From positions 62,001-126,000 of the forward strand of contig NZ_JAEQNE010000007.1 of the NCBI RefSeq assembly GCF_016722785.1: a stretch of 64,000 nt of DNA. Reading direction: 5' to 3'. Position 1 is the first letter of the stretch. Every line of letters begins with the position of its first letter. Both the position numbers and the translations under genes were made by a program. The DNA is from Ramlibacter monticola (GTDB lineage: Bacteria > Pseudomonadota > Gammaproteobacteria > Burkholderiales > Burkholderiaceae_C). A model generated the notes under the pieces. The model saw only the letters and a program-made list of their open reading frames with translations. It did not search any database and had not been told where the DNA came from. Below are positions 9,145 through 17,821 of the stretch, one piece after another.

Positions 9145-11325
9145 ATGTCGTTGCAAAAGCCCACTCCCGTCGCCGTTGCCGTCGCCCTGCTGCTGTCGGC
9201 CACGGCCCTCCAGGCCCAGCAGGCGCAGGCTCCGGAGAAGACCCTCTCCACCGTGATCGTCAACTCCAGCGCCGACGCCTCGGCGCAGGGCCTGTCGCAG
9301 CCCTATGCCGGCGGCCAGGTGGCGCGCGGCGGCCGCGCCGGCATCCTCGGCACGCGCGACAACATGGAGACGCCGTTCTCCATCACCAGCTACACCAACG
9401 AGTTCATCCAGGACCGGCAGGCGCGCAGCGTGGGCGAGGTGCTGCTGAACGACCCGTCGGTGCGGGTGGCGCGTGGATTCGGCAACTTCCAGGAGTCGTA
9501 CTTCATCCGCGGCTTCATCCTGAATTCCGACGACGTCGCCTACAACGGCCTGTACAGCCTGCTGCCGCGCCAGTACATCGCCACCGAATTGTTCGAGCGA
9601 GTCGAGGTGCTGCGCGGGGCCTCGGCCTTCCTCACCGGGGCCAACCCGGGCGGCGGCGGCGTCGGCGGTGCGATCAACCTGCTGCCCAAGCGCGCGCCGA
9701 ACGAGCCCTTGAACCGCGTGACCGTGGGCACCGGCAGCGGCGGCTACGGCCAGGTCGCGGCGGACATCGCGCGCCGCTTCGGCCCGGACGGCGCCACGGG
9801 CATCCGAGTCAACGCGGCGTACCGTGACGGCGGCACCAGCGTGGACGACGAGAAGGGCACGCTGGGTCTCGCCTCGGTGGGCCTGGACTGGCGCAGCCGC
9901 GACGTGCGCCTGTCGGGCGACGTCGGCTACCAGGAGAACCGGCTGAAGCGCACGCGTCCCAACGTCACGCTCGCCGGCGCGGACGTGACCAGCGTTCCCG
10001 CGCCGCCCGAGGGCTCCACCAATTTCGCCCAACCCTGGACCTTCTCGAACGAGCGCGACCTGTTCGGCACCTTCCGCGGCGAATGGGACCTCTCTCCCGC
10101 GCTGACCGCCTGGGCCGCCTACGGCCACCGCAGCAGCGAAGAGGCGAATTCGCTGGCCAACCTCACGGTGACCAACAGCAGCACCGGCGCCGGCAACCAG
10201 TTCCGCTTCGACAACCTGCGCGAAGACCAGGTCAACACCGGCGAGGCGGGCCTGCGCTGGAAAGGCCGCACCGGCAGCGTCGGCCATGAAGTCGTCGCCG
10301 CCGCGGGCCGCTTCAGCGGCAAGATCGACACCAGCTTCAACTTCAACTTCGCCAACCTGCTGTTCACCAACCTCTCCAACCCCAGCTTCTTCGCCGCCCC
10401 GCCGCTAGCCCCGTTGCCGCCGCTCGCGAACACGGGCACGACGCGGCTCACCAGCTACGCGCTGGGCGACACGCTGGCCCTGTTCGAGGATCGCCTCCTG
10501 CTCACGCTGGGCGCGCGTCACCAGCAGGTGGATCTCACGAGCTTCGGCACCCGCACCGACGAGAGCCGGACCAGCCCCGCCGTCGGCGCGGTGTGGCGCG
10601 CGAGCAGGCAACTCTCGCTCTATGCCAACTACATGGAAGGCCTGACGCACGGCGAGACGGTCCCCTTCACGTTCATCGACAGCACGGGCACCGCGCGCTC
10701 CACCGCGAACGGGGGCGCTGCCCTCCCGCCCGGCACGGCGAAGCAGGGGGAGATCGGCCTCAAGTACGACGGGGGCGACTTCGGCGCCGGCGTGGCGGCG
10801 TTCAGCATCACCAAGCCGCGCTTCACCATCGACACGGTTTCGGGCGTGGGCGCGGCGGGCGGCAAGGACAGGCACCAGGGCCTGGAGGCCACCGTCTTCG
10901 GCGCGCCGGCGCGTGGCGTGCGCCTGCTGGGCGGTGCGACCTGGCTGGACACCGAGCAACTCGAGACGGGCCTGGGCTCCACCCAGGGCAAGCGGGTGAT
11001 CGGCGTGCCGGAGTTCCAGGCCTCCCTGGACGCCGAATGGGACGTGCCGGCGGCCCGCGGACTCACCTTCGATGCCCGCGTGACCTACACGGGCAGCCGC
11101 TTCGCCGACGCGGAGAACACGCTCAAGGTCCCCGGCTGGACCCGCCTCGATCTCGGCGCGCGCTACCTGATGGACGTGTCCGGGCGCATCGTCACGCTGC
11201 GCGGCCGCGTCGACAACGTGACCGACCGCAACTACTGGTCCTCGGTCGGCGGCTTCCCGGGTGCGGGTTACCTGGTGGTCGGCGCACCGCGCACCTTCAC
11301 CCTGAGCGCCAGCGTCGACTTCTGA
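9145..11325 (+). CDS. TonB-dependent siderophore receptor
   Basis: Outer-membrane receptor (726 aa). Signal peptide of about 24 residues ending ALQA|Q. The plug domain follows, with ETPFSITSYTNEFIQDRQARSVGEVLLNDPSV and the FERVEVLRGASAFLTGANPGGGGVGGAINLLPKRA segment typical of ferric-siderophore receptors. The 22-strand barrel ends in a C-terminal phenylalanine (LSASVDF), as outer-membrane barrels do. The siderophore cannot be named from sequence. Downstream PepSY and small membrane genes are 8 bp and then overlapping, so they form one operon, probably Fur-controlled from the boxes upstream. Confidence 0.93.
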   Translation: MSLQKPTPVAVAVALLLSATALQAQQAQAPEKTLSTVIVNSSADASAQGLSQPYAGGQVARGGRAGILGTRDNMETPFSITSYTNEFIQDRQARSVGEVLLNDPSVRVARGFGNFQESYFIRGFILNSDDVAYNGLYSLLPRQYIATELFERVEVLRGASAFLTGANPGGGGVGGAINLLPKRAPNEPLNRVTVGTGSGGYGQVAADIARRFGPDGATGIRVNAAYRDGGTSVDDEKGTLGLASVGLDWRSRDVRLSGDVGYQENRLKRTRPNVTLAGADVTSVPAPPEGSTNFAQPWTFSNERDLFGTFRGEWDLSPALTAWAAYGHRSSEEANSLANLTVTNSSTGAGNQFRFDNLREDQVNTGEAGLRWKGRTGSVGHEVVAAAGRFSGKIDTSFNFNFANLLFTNLSNPSFFAAPPLAPLPPLANTGTTRLTSYALGDTLALFEDRLLLTLGARHQQVDLTSFGTRTDESRTSPAVGAVWRASRQLSLYANYMEGLTHGETVPFTFIDSTGTARSTANGGAALPPGTAKQGEIGLKYDGGDFGAGVAAFSITKPRFTIDTVSGVGAAGGKDRHQGLEATVFGAPARGVRLLGGATWLDTEQLETGLGSTQGKRVIGVPEFQASLDAEWDVPAARGLTFDARVTYTGSRFADAENTLKVPGWTRLDLGARYLMDVSGRIVTLRGRVDNVTDRNYWSSVGGFPGAGYLVVGAPRTFTLSASVDF

Positions 11326-11333
11326 GCGGCCGC

Positions 11334-12485
11334 ATGCCCCTGAGCGCGCGCACCATCCGCACCTGGTCCTGGCTGCACAAGTGGAGCAGCCTGGCCTGCA
11401 CGGTGTTCATGCTGCTGCTGTGCCTCACGGGGCTGCCGCTGATCTTCCACGACGAGATCGGCGAATGGGTCGGCACGCGCGTCACGCCCCCGCCCATGCC
11501 AGGGGTGACGCGCCGCATCCCGCTGGACGAGGCACTGGGCGTCGCGCGCCGGGTGTATCCGGACCGCTTCGTGCAGTTCGCCTCGCAGGACGACGGCAGC
11601 GACGAGGCCTGGTTCGTCACGATGACGCCCACGCCCGCGCCCACCGCCGACTTCCGCCAGGTGGTCGTGGATGCGCGCACCGGCGGCGTGCTGCCCAGCG
11701 CGGGCATCGACCAGGGTTTCATGTGGCTGATGGAGCGGCTGCACGTGGACCTGTTCGCGGGGCTCGCCGGCAAGCTGTTCCTCGGTTCCATGGGGCTGCT
11801 GCTGCTGGTTTCCATCGTGTCGGGCGTGGTGCTCTACGCGCCCTTCATGCGCAAGCTGCCCTTCGGCGCGGTCCGCAAGGACCGCTCGCGCCGCGTGCTG
11901 TGGCTGGACCTGCACAACCTGCTCGGCATCGCGAGCCTCGCCTGGGCCCTGGTGGTGGGCGCCACCGGCGTCGCCAACACGCTGATCGACCTGGCGCAGG
12001 ACTACTGGCGCGAGCACGAACTGCAGCCCCTGCTGGCGAAGTACCAGGGCGACACGCCGGTGCCGGTGCCGGACTGGGCCCCGGTGCAGCGCGCGCTGGA
12101 GGCGGCGCGCTCGCGCGTGCCGGGGACGAGCGTGTCCTTCATCGCCTTTCCCGGGACTTCCTTCGCGACGCCGCATCACTTCGCGTTCTACCTGCACGGC
12201 AGCACGCCGCTGACCGGGCGCCTGCGCGAAGCCGTGCTGGTCGACGCGCGCACGGCTGAAGTCAGCGCCGTGCCGCAGCGGCCGTGGTACCTCACGGCCC
12301 TGCAGCTCTCGCAGCCGCTGCACTTCGGCGACTACGCCGGATGGCCGATGAAGATCCTGTGGACCCTGCTGGACCTCGTCACGATCGTGGTGCTGGCCAG
12401 CGGGCTCTACCTCTGGCTGCGGCGCCGCGAGCCGCGCCCGGCGCCGGACGGGTCCGCGCTGGCCTTCACGGAGGCTTCCCCATGA
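11334..12485 (+). CDS. PepSY-associated transmembrane protein (siderophore reductase-like)
   Basis: 383 aa. Membrane segments near residues 15-37 (WSSLACTVFMLLLCLTGLPL), about 140-170, 190-215 and 340-365. PepSY-type extracytoplasmic regions lie between them. The N-terminal RTWSWLHKWSSL and VLWLDLHNLLGIASL hold the paired His of the PepSY_TM family. Members near siderophore receptors are thought to reduce ferric siderophores at the inner membrane. Start ATG 11334 is 8 bp after the receptor stop; the stop overlaps the next gene (ATGA). Confidence 0.87.
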   Translation: MPLSARTIRTWSWLHKWSSLACTVFMLLLCLTGLPLIFHDEIGEWVGTRVTPPPMPGVTRRIPLDEALGVARRVYPDRFVQFASQDDGSDEAWFVTMTPTPAPTADFRQVVVDARTGGVLPSAGIDQGFMWLMERLHVDLFAGLAGKLFLGSMGLLLLVSIVSGVVLYAPFMRKLPFGAVRKDRSRRVLWLDLHNLLGIASLAWALVVGATGVANTLIDLAQDYWREHELQPLLAKYQGDTPVPVPDWAPVQRALEAARSRVPGTSVSFIAFPGTSFATPHHFAFYLHGSTPLTGRLREAVLVDARTAEVSAVPQRPWYLTALQLSQPLHFGDYAGWPMKILWTLLDLVTIVVLASGLYLWLRRREPRPAPDGSALAFTEASP

Positions 12486-12673
12486 ACGAACAACTTCGCC
12501 GCGTCTGGTTCTGGCCGCTGGTGCTGGCCGTGTTCACGACGACCGGCCTCGTCAGCGCCCTGTTCTCCGAAGGCTGGGGCGACGTCTGGGCCTGGGTCGC
12601 GCTGGCGACGCCGCTGGCCGCCATCGGCTGGTGCTGCTCGCGCGGCGCGCCCGCGCGCTCAAGCGCGCCGTAG
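12482..12673 (+). CDS. Small two-helix membrane protein of the siderophore operon
   Basis: 63 aa. Two hydrophobic stretches, about residues 9-27 (VWFWPLVLAVFTTTGLVSAL) and 35-50, separated by GWGDVW. I do not recognise a named family, but small membrane proteins of this form often trail PepSY genes in iron operons. The start overlaps the PepSY stop and the 3' end overlaps the convergent M20 gene by 15 bp. Confidence 0.7.
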   Translation: MNEQLRRVWFWPLVLAVFTTTGLVSALFSEGWGDVWAWVALATPLAAIGWCCSRGAPARSSAP

Positions 12674-13888
12674 CAGGTCGAGGAGCGTGCGCGCGACCAC
12701 CTTGGTGGCGCGCCGCAGGTCCTCCAGCAGCAGGTTCTCGTCCGGCCGCTTGGCGTTGGATTCGAGCACAGTGCGCGGCCCGGCGCCGTACATCACCCCG
12801 GGGACGCCCGCTTCGCCGTAGAGGCGCATGTCGGTATAGAGCGGCGTGCCCGTCGCGGGGATGTCGATGCCGAACAGCGCCTTGCCGTGCTTCTGCAGCA
12901 TCTCCACCAGGGGCTGCTGGCCGGCCGAGGGCTGCATCGAATTCGCCAGCACCAGGCGCCTGATGTCGACCTGGATTCCGGGGCAGCGGGCAGCGGCGTC
13001 GGCGATCACCTGGCGCACCGCGGCTTCGACTTCCTGCGGGTTCTCCTCCGGGATCATGCGGCGGTCGAGCTTGAACACGACCCTGCCGGGCACGACGTTG
13101 GTGTTGGTGCCGCCGTCGATGCGGCCCACGTTGAGGGTCGGGTGGGAGATGCCGGGCACGGCCGAGCGCTGCTGCTTGTACTGCGCATTGAGCGCGTACA
13201 GGGCCTCCAGGATCTTCATCGTGGCCTGCAGCGCGTCGACCCCGCTCTCGGGAATGGCCGCGTGGGCCATCTTCCCGTTCACGGTCACTTCCAGCTGCAG
13301 GCAACCGTTGTGGGCCGTCACGACCTGGTAGCTGAAGCCGGCGGCCAGCAGCAGGTCGGGCCGGGTCAGCCCCTTGGCGAGCAGCCAGCGCGGCCCGAGT
13401 TCACCGCCGACCTCCTCGTCGTAGGTGAAGTGCAGTTCCACGCTTCCCTTCAGGGGCGCCTGCAGGGCCTCCAGCGCGCGCACCGCGAAGGTGTAGGTCG
13501 CGAAGTCGCTCTTGCTCACCGCGGCCGCGCGGCCGTAGATGCGGCCGTCCGCGATCTCGCCGCCGTAGGGATCGCGAGTCCAGCCCTCGCCCGGCGGCAC
13601 CACGTCCCCGTGCGCGTTCAGGGCCACCGTGGGGCCGTCGCCGTAGCGCCTGCGGACGATCAGGTTGGTGATCGAGCCGAGCCCCTGCGCCTCCACTTCG
13701 GCCTGCGGCACCGGATGCTTCTCCGGCGCCAGGCCGAACCTGGCCAGCAATCCGGCCGCGAGCTCCGCGTGCGGGGCGTTGTTGCCGGGCGGGGTGTCGG
13801 TGGGGACGCGCACCAGTTCCTGCAGGAAGCGCACTTCCTCGTCGAAGTGGGCGTCGACCCAGGCGTCGAGGCGTTCGTAGTCGTTCAT
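12659..13888 (-). CDS. M20-family metallohydrolase in the urate operon
   Basis: 409 aa, ArgE/DapE-like two-zinc hydrolase. Seen: the zinc motif LNAHGDVVPPGEGW, the catalytic Glu pair in TYDEEVGGELG, the dimerisation-domain segment VTVNGKMAHAAIPESGVDAL, and the late motif GTNTNVVPGRVVFKLDRRMIPEE. It starts within the stop of the uraD-allC gene (4-bp overlap) and closes the gntR-puuE-uraD/allC operon. The substrate is not evident. Position suggests a carbamoyl or amide intermediate of allantoin breakdown, such as ureidoglycolate, but its closest look is to general acyl-amino-acid deacylases. Family is sure, role is inference. Confidence 0.85.
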   Translation of the reverse strand: MNDYERLDAWVDAHFDEEVRFLQELVRVPTDTPPGNNAPHAELAAGLLARFGLAPEKHPVPQAEVEAQGLGSITNLIVRRRYGDGPTVALNAHGDVVPPGEGWTRDPYGGEIADGRIYGRAAAVSKSDFATYTFAVRALEALQAPLKGSVELHFTYDEEVGGELGPRWLLAKGLTRPDLLLAAGFSYQVVTAHNGCLQLEVTVNGKMAHAAIPESGVDALQATMKILEALYALNAQYKQQRSAVPGISHPTLNVGRIDGGTNTNVVPGRVVFKLDRRMIPEENPQEVEAAVRQVIADAAARCPGIQVDIRRLVLANSMQPSAGQQPLVEMLQKHGKALFGIDIPATGTPLYTDMRLYGEAGVPGVMYGAGPRTVLESNAKRPDENLLLEDLRRATKVVARTLLDLLRRA

Positions 13889-15666
13889 TTCGTTTCTTCC
13901 GCGAGTTGCTCCAGCAGGTGCCGGAAGGCCAGCACGCCGAGCTGCATGTCGTCGCTGGTGGTGGATTCGAGGGGGTTGTGGCTGATGCCGGAGTTCTGGC
14001 CGCGCACGAACAGCATCGCCTGCGGCATGACTTCGTGCAGCTTCATCGCGTCGTGGCCGGCGCCGCTGGGCATCAGGTACGCAGGCAGGCCCAGGGACTG
14101 CACCGCGCGCTCCCAGCGGGCCTGCCATTGCGGTGCGCTCGGGGCGGCGGCGGCACGCATCGTCTCCTCGACGGCGTGGTGCAGCCCGCGGCGCTCGCAG
14201 ATCGCCTCCAGCTGCGCGAGCACGTCGGCGACCAGGGCGTCGCGCTGCGCATCGCGGGGGGCGCGCAGGTCCAGCGTGAACAGGCAGCGCCCCGGCACCA
14301 CGTTGATCGAGCCGTTGGGCACCTGCAGGATGCCGATGGTGCCCACCGAGTCGCCGTCGCGGGCCGCGCGCTGCTCCACGTAGAGGGCCAGTTCCGCCAC
14401 CGCCACGGCGGCGTCGCGCCGGCGATCCATGGGCGTGGTGCCCGCGTGGCTCGCGATGCCGGTGACCTCGCACTGGTAGCGCACACCGCCGTTGATCGAG
14501 GTGACGACGCCGAGCGGCAGGTCCAGTTCGTTGAGCACCGGCCCCTGCTCGATGTGCACCTCCACGAACCCCAGGTAGCGCGCCGGGTCGCGCCGCAGCG
14601 CCGCGATGGCCCGCAGCTCCGCGGGGAGTCCCGCGCTGCGCATCGCGTCGGCCATGGTCACGCCGTCCGCGTCCTTCTGCTCCAGCCAGCGGGGATCGAA
14701 GTGCCCGATGAGGGCGCCGGAGCCGAGGAAGGTCGCCTTGTAGCGCTGCCCTTCTTCCTCGGCGAAGCCGACCACTTCGATCCCGAAGGGCAGGCGGCGG
14801 CCGGCGCGCGCCAGTTCGCGCACGCAGGCGATCGGCGTGAAGATGCCCAGGCGGCCGTCGTACTTGCCGCCGTTGCGCACGGTGTCGTAGTGCGAACCGG
14901 TGAGCACGAAGCGGGCCTCCGGCGCTGCGCCGTGGTAGCGGCCGACGACGTTGCCGACCGCGTCGGTCTCCACCTCGTCGAAGCCGCAATCCCGCATCAG
15001 GTCCTCGATCTGCCTGGCGGCGGCGCGGTGCGCGGGCGTGAGGTAGGTGACGGTGAGTTGCCCCTTCTCGGCATAGCCGGGATCGCTGTGCCGCGCCAGG
15101 GCCTCCTGCCAGTCCCAGACCTGGTTGCCCAGCGTGGGCTCGACGCCGAACTTGTCGTTCAGCCGCAGTTCCACGACCCGGTGGATGTTGCGCAGCGCCT
15201 CGGCGCGCTCGAACCCGGGCTGGTTCTCCAGCCGGCGCGCGAAGGTCTCGATGATCTCGTGGCGCGTGAGCCCGGTGCCGCGCGGCCCGCGCACGGCCAG
15301 GATGAACGGAAAGCCGAAGCGCGCGTTGTAGTCGGCATTGAGCTGCTGGATCCGCGCGAATTCCTCCGGCGTGCAATCGGTGAGGCCCGCCTTGCCCTGC
15401 TCGTGGGTGGATTCGCTGGTGAGCGTCTTGGCCACCATGGCCTTGCCGGCGAGCTCCGGGTGGGCGCGGATCAGGGCGAGCTGCCTGTCGACGCCCGCTT
15501 CGCGCAGGACCTGCACCATGGCCTGCTTCAGGTGGTCCAGGGAGCGGAACGGCCGCTGGACCAGCGCCGCCTGGGCGATCCAGGGCGAATGCTCGTAGAG
15601 GCCGTCCAGGAGGCGCGCCGCCTCGGTTTCGCTCGCCGCGTTGAGCTGTTCGATCGTGAGGGCCAT
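13885..15666 (-). CDS. Fused OHCU decarboxylase - allantoate amidohydrolase
   Basis: 593 aa, two enzymes in one chain. Residues 1 to ~170 are UraD (2-oxo-4-hydroxy-4-carboxy-5-ureidoimidazoline decarboxylase), with the signature HPELAGK near residue 70 and the domain end FGFPFILAVRG. Residues ~180-593 are an allantoate amidohydrolase (AllC, M20 hydantoinase/carbamoylase branch): TGSHYDTVRNGGKYDGRLG, FAEEEGQRYKATFLGS, HIEQGPVLNELDLPLGVVTSI, SHAGTTPMDRRRDA and SGAGHDAM. It joins the step making allantoin to the step two later; PuuE, encoded just upstream, does the step between. Stop of puuE and start here are 1 bp apart. Confidence 0.92.
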   Translation of the reverse strand: MALTIEQLNAASETEAARLLDGLYEHSPWIAQAALVQRPFRSLDHLKQAMVQVLREAGVDRQLALIRAHPELAGKAMVAKTLTSESTHEQGKAGLTDCTPEEFARIQQLNADYNARFGFPFILAVRGPRGTGLTRHEIIETFARRLENQPGFERAEALRNIHRVVELRLNDKFGVEPTLGNQVWDWQEALARHSDPGYAEKGQLTVTYLTPAHRAAARQIEDLMRDCGFDEVETDAVGNVVGRYHGAAPEARFVLTGSHYDTVRNGGKYDGRLGIFTPIACVRELARAGRRLPFGIEVVGFAEEEGQRYKATFLGSGALIGHFDPRWLEQKDADGVTMADAMRSAGLPAELRAIAALRRDPARYLGFVEVHIEQGPVLNELDLPLGVVTSINGGVRYQCEVTGIASHAGTTPMDRRRDAAVAVAELALYVEQRAARDGDSVGTIGILQVPNGSINVVPGRCLFTLDLRAPRDAQRDALVADVLAQLEAICERRGLHHAVEETMRAAAAPSAPQWQARWERAVQSLGLPAYLMPSGAGHDAMKLHEVMPQAMLFVRGQNSGISHNPLESTTSDDMQLGVLAFRHLLEQLAEETK

Positions 15667-15667
15667 G

Positions 15668-16612
15668 TCAGGGCTCCTGGCAGGGATGGACCTGCTTCCA
15701 GTGACGCGCGATGTCGATCCGGCGGCACACCCACACGCGCTCGTGCCGTTCCACGTGGTCCAGGAAGCGCTGCAGGGCCGTGATGCGCCCGGGCCGCCCC
15801 AGCAGGCGGCAGTGCATGCCGATGCTCATCATCTTCGGTGCCTCCTCGCCTTCCGCGTACAGCGCATCGAAGGTGTCGCGCAGGTACTGGAAGAACGGGT
15901 CCGCGTGCGAATAGCCCTGGGGCAGCGCGAAGCGCATGTCGTTGCAGTCCAGGGTGTAGGGCACGACCAGGTGGTTCAGCGTCGCGCCGTCGGTCTTGCG
16001 CACCTTCATCCAGAAGGGCAGGTCGTCGCCGTAGTAGTCGCTGTCGTACTCGAAGCCGCCGTAGTCGGCCACCAGCCGCCGCGTGTTGGGGCTGTCGCGC
16101 CCGGTGTACCAGCCCAGCGGCCGTTCTCCCGTGAGCTTGCGGATCGCCTCCATGGCGATGCGCATGTGTTCGCGTTCGGTCGCTTCGTCCACGTTCTGGT
16201 AGTGGATCCACTTCCAGCCGTGGCAGGCGATCTCGTGCCCGAGTTCGACGAAGGCCTGCGTCACCTCCGGGGCGCGCTCCAGCGCCATCCCGATGCCGAA
16301 CACGGTGAGGGGCAGGCCGCGCTTCTCGAACTCGCGCAGGATGCGCCAGACGCCCGCGCGCGCGCCGTATTCGTAGATGCCCTCCATGCTCAGGTGCCGC
16401 TCGGGGAAGGCCGGCGGGTTGAACATCTCGGACAGGAACTGCTCCGAACCGGCGTCGCCGTGCAGCACGCAGTTCTCGCCGCCTTCCTCGTAGTTGAGGA
16501 CGAACTGCACCGCGACGCGGGCCTTGCCGGGCCACTGCGCGTGCGGCGGGTTGCGGCCGTAGCCGGCCAGGTCGCGCGGATAGGGGGCGGTGCTGTCGTA
16601 GAGGGTGTTCAT
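15668..16612 (-). CDS. puuE: Allantoinase PuuE, polysaccharide-deacetylase type
   Basis: 314 aa. Hydrolyses allantoin to allantoate without metal dependence typical of AllB. Family marks: YPRDLAGYGRNPPHAQWPGKARVAVQ at the N-terminus, LNYEEGGENCVLHGD, GHEIACHGWKWIHYQ, GWYTGRDSPNTRRL and SIGMHCRLLGRPGR. The start ATG overlaps the gntR stop (ATGA) and the stop abuts uraD-allC, so the four genes are read as one unit from the gntR promoter. Confidence 0.93.
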   Translation of the reverse strand: MNTLYDSTAPYPRDLAGYGRNPPHAQWPGKARVAVQFVLNYEEGGENCVLHGDAGSEQFLSEMFNPPAFPERHLSMEGIYEYGARAGVWRILREFEKRGLPLTVFGIGMALERAPEVTQAFVELGHEIACHGWKWIHYQNVDEATEREHMRIAMEAIRKLTGERPLGWYTGRDSPNTRRLVADYGGFEYDSDYYGDDLPFWMKVRKTDGATLNHLVVPYTLDCNDMRFALPQGYSHADPFFQYLRDTFDALYAEGEEAPKMMSIGMHCRLLGRPGRITALQRFLDHVERHERVWVCRRIDIARHWKQVHPCQEP

Positions 16613-17274
16613 GAGAGGGCCAGGGCGATGTCGTGGGTGGGCACGGGGCGGTCGAAGGCGAGGCCCTCCTGCACGTGCTGGAGGTGCTCGTCCATCAGCC
16701 TGACGGCGCGCTTCTCCTCCTTCGCCGCCAGCGCCTTCACCAGTTCCACGTGCTCTTCCTGCGAATGCGCCGCGGCGGCTTCGCGCTGGTACATCAGGGC
16801 GATGAGGGAGCTGCGCGAGACGAGGTCGCGAATGATCTGGGTGAGCACGGCGTTGTCGGTGAGTTCGGCCAGGCGCACGTGGAAGTCGCCGAGCAGCTGC
16901 GAGCGTTCCCCGGCGTCGCGCCGGTCGACCGCGGCCTTTTCCTGCGCCACGTGCTCGCGCAGGGCGCGGATCTTGGCGGGCGTGACCTTGCGCAGGAACT
17001 CGCGCACCATCTCGGCCTCGAGGATGCGGCGGACCTGGAACACCTGGCGCGCTTCCTCCACCGTGGGCGCGGCGACGAAGGCGCCGCGGGCCGGTTCCAT
17101 GCGCACCAGGTGCTTCTGCACCAGCTGGAACAGCGCCTGCCGCACCAGGGTGCGCGAGACGCCGAAATGGTCCGCCAGCTTCTGCTCCGCCAGCTTGGTG
17201 CCCGGCTGCAGCCGGTGCTCGACGATGGCCTGCGTCAGGGCATCGACGATCGTGCGGGTGGGCGAGGCGTCCAT
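16609..17274 (-). CDS. GntR/FCD-family regulator of the urate genes
   Basis: 221 aa. N-terminal winged HTH (TRTIVDALTQAIVEHRLQPG, then KLAEQKLADHFGVSRTLVRQALFQL at about 28-55) and a C-terminal FCD ligand domain with the metal-type Asp/His set (RDAG, DFHVRLAELTDN, EEHVELVKAL, MDEHLQHV). Start ATG 17274 is preferred over an upstream in-frame ATG at 17322, because the latter would include the operator palindrome in coding sequence. First gene of the minus-strand urate operon; divergent from the HIU hydrolase gene. The ligand is probably a purine breakdown product. Confidence 0.9.
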   Translation of the reverse strand: MDASPTRTIVDALTQAIVEHRLQPGTKLAEQKLADHFGVSRTLVRQALFQLVQKHLVRMEPARGAFVAAPTVEEARQVFQVRRILEAEMVREFLRKVTPAKIRALREHVAQEKAAVDRRDAGERSQLLGDFHVRLAELTDNAVLTQIIRDLVSRSSLIALMYQREAAAAHSQEEHVELVKALAAKEEKRAVRLMDEHLQHVQEGLAFDRPVPTHDIALALS

Positions 17275-17301
17275 CGGCGCATGATAGCGACGCGGCGCCA
17301 A

Positions 17302-17313
17302 AGTGTATACACT
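17302..17313. promoter_or_regulatory. GntR operator palindrome, copy 1
   Basis: Perfect 12-bp palindrome AGTGTATACACT, 28 bp before the gntR start and 30 bp before the HIU hydrolase start. The same palindrome with matching flanks (GGCGCCAAA before, GTCCAC after) recurs at 19281-19292. TGTATACA cores are typical of FCD-type GntR operators. Confidence 0.75.
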
Positions 17314-17342
17314 GCAGTCCACAATCCGGACCGGAGACCGCC

Positions 17343-17699
17343 ATGGGCCTGAGCACCCACGTCCTCGACACGATGCACGGCACGCCCGCGGCCGGCATGG
17401 CTGCCGAGCTGCATGCGACCGGCGACGCCGCCGGTCCCACCCTGGTCAAGCGCTTCGTGCTGAACGCCGACGGGCGCAACCCGGACGGCCCGCTGTTCGA
17501 CACGGCCAGCCTGAAGACGGGCACCTACCGGCTCGTGTTCGACGTCGCCGCCTACTTCCGCTCCCGCGGCGTCGCCTTGCCCGACCCGCCCTTCCTGGAC
17601 CGCGTGACGCTGGACTTCGGCATCGCGCACGCCGACCAGCACTACCACGTGCCCCTGCTGGTGAGCCCGTGGAGCTATGCCACCTACCGCGGCTCGTGA
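17343..17699 (+). CDS. uraH: 5-hydroxyisourate hydrolase
   Basis: 118 aa, transthyretin-like fold. Converts 5-hydroxyisourate (the PuuD product) to OHCU, the UraD substrate. Marks: MGLSTHVLDTMHGTPAAGM at the N-terminus with the catalytic His, KRFVLNADGRNPDGPL, HYHVPLLVSPWSYATYRGS with the diagnostic C-terminal YRGS. GGAG ribosome site about 9 bases upstream. Divergent from gntR, with the operator palindrome in between. Confidence 0.95.
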   Translation: MGLSTHVLDTMHGTPAAGMAAELHATGDAAGPTLVKRFVLNADGRNPDGPLFDTASLKTGTYRLVFDVAAYFRSRGVALPDPPFLDRVTLDFGIAHADQHYHVPLLVSPWSYATYRGS

Positions 17700-17720
17700 G
17701 CGCCGCGCCCGCCCCCGTCC

Positions 17721-17802
17721 TTCCCGCGCAGGCGGGCATCCCGGGCCGGCAAAAACAAAGCGGCCCGCGGGCCGCTTCTCCGGATTCCCGCCTGCGCGGG
17801 AA
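17721..17802. repeat. Dispersed-type inverted repeat with 16-bp arms
   Basis: Perfect arms at 17721-17736 (TTCCCGCGCAGGCGGG) and 17787-17802 (its complement), enclosing a second palindrome at 17758-17777. The arm sequence is the common intergenic repeat of Burkholderiales genomes (TTCCCGCxxxxGCGGGAA class). It fills the gap between convergent uraH and the lipoprotein gene. Confidence 0.7.
17751..17777 (-). terminator. Rho-independent terminator of the lipoprotein gene
   Basis: Read on the minus strand: a perfect hairpin AAGCGGCCCGCGGGCCGCTT followed by TTGTTTTT. It lies 45 bp after the stop of the lipoprotein gene at 17822-18340. Confidence 0.75.
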
Positions 17803-17821
17803 CGACGAATGTCGTGCGGAC

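Noticed and set aside
17721..17802. Integron attC-like site in the nested palindrome
   Set aside because: No integrase or cassette array, and the arms match the common intergenic repeat of this group; the inner hairpin is explained as a minus-strand terminator.
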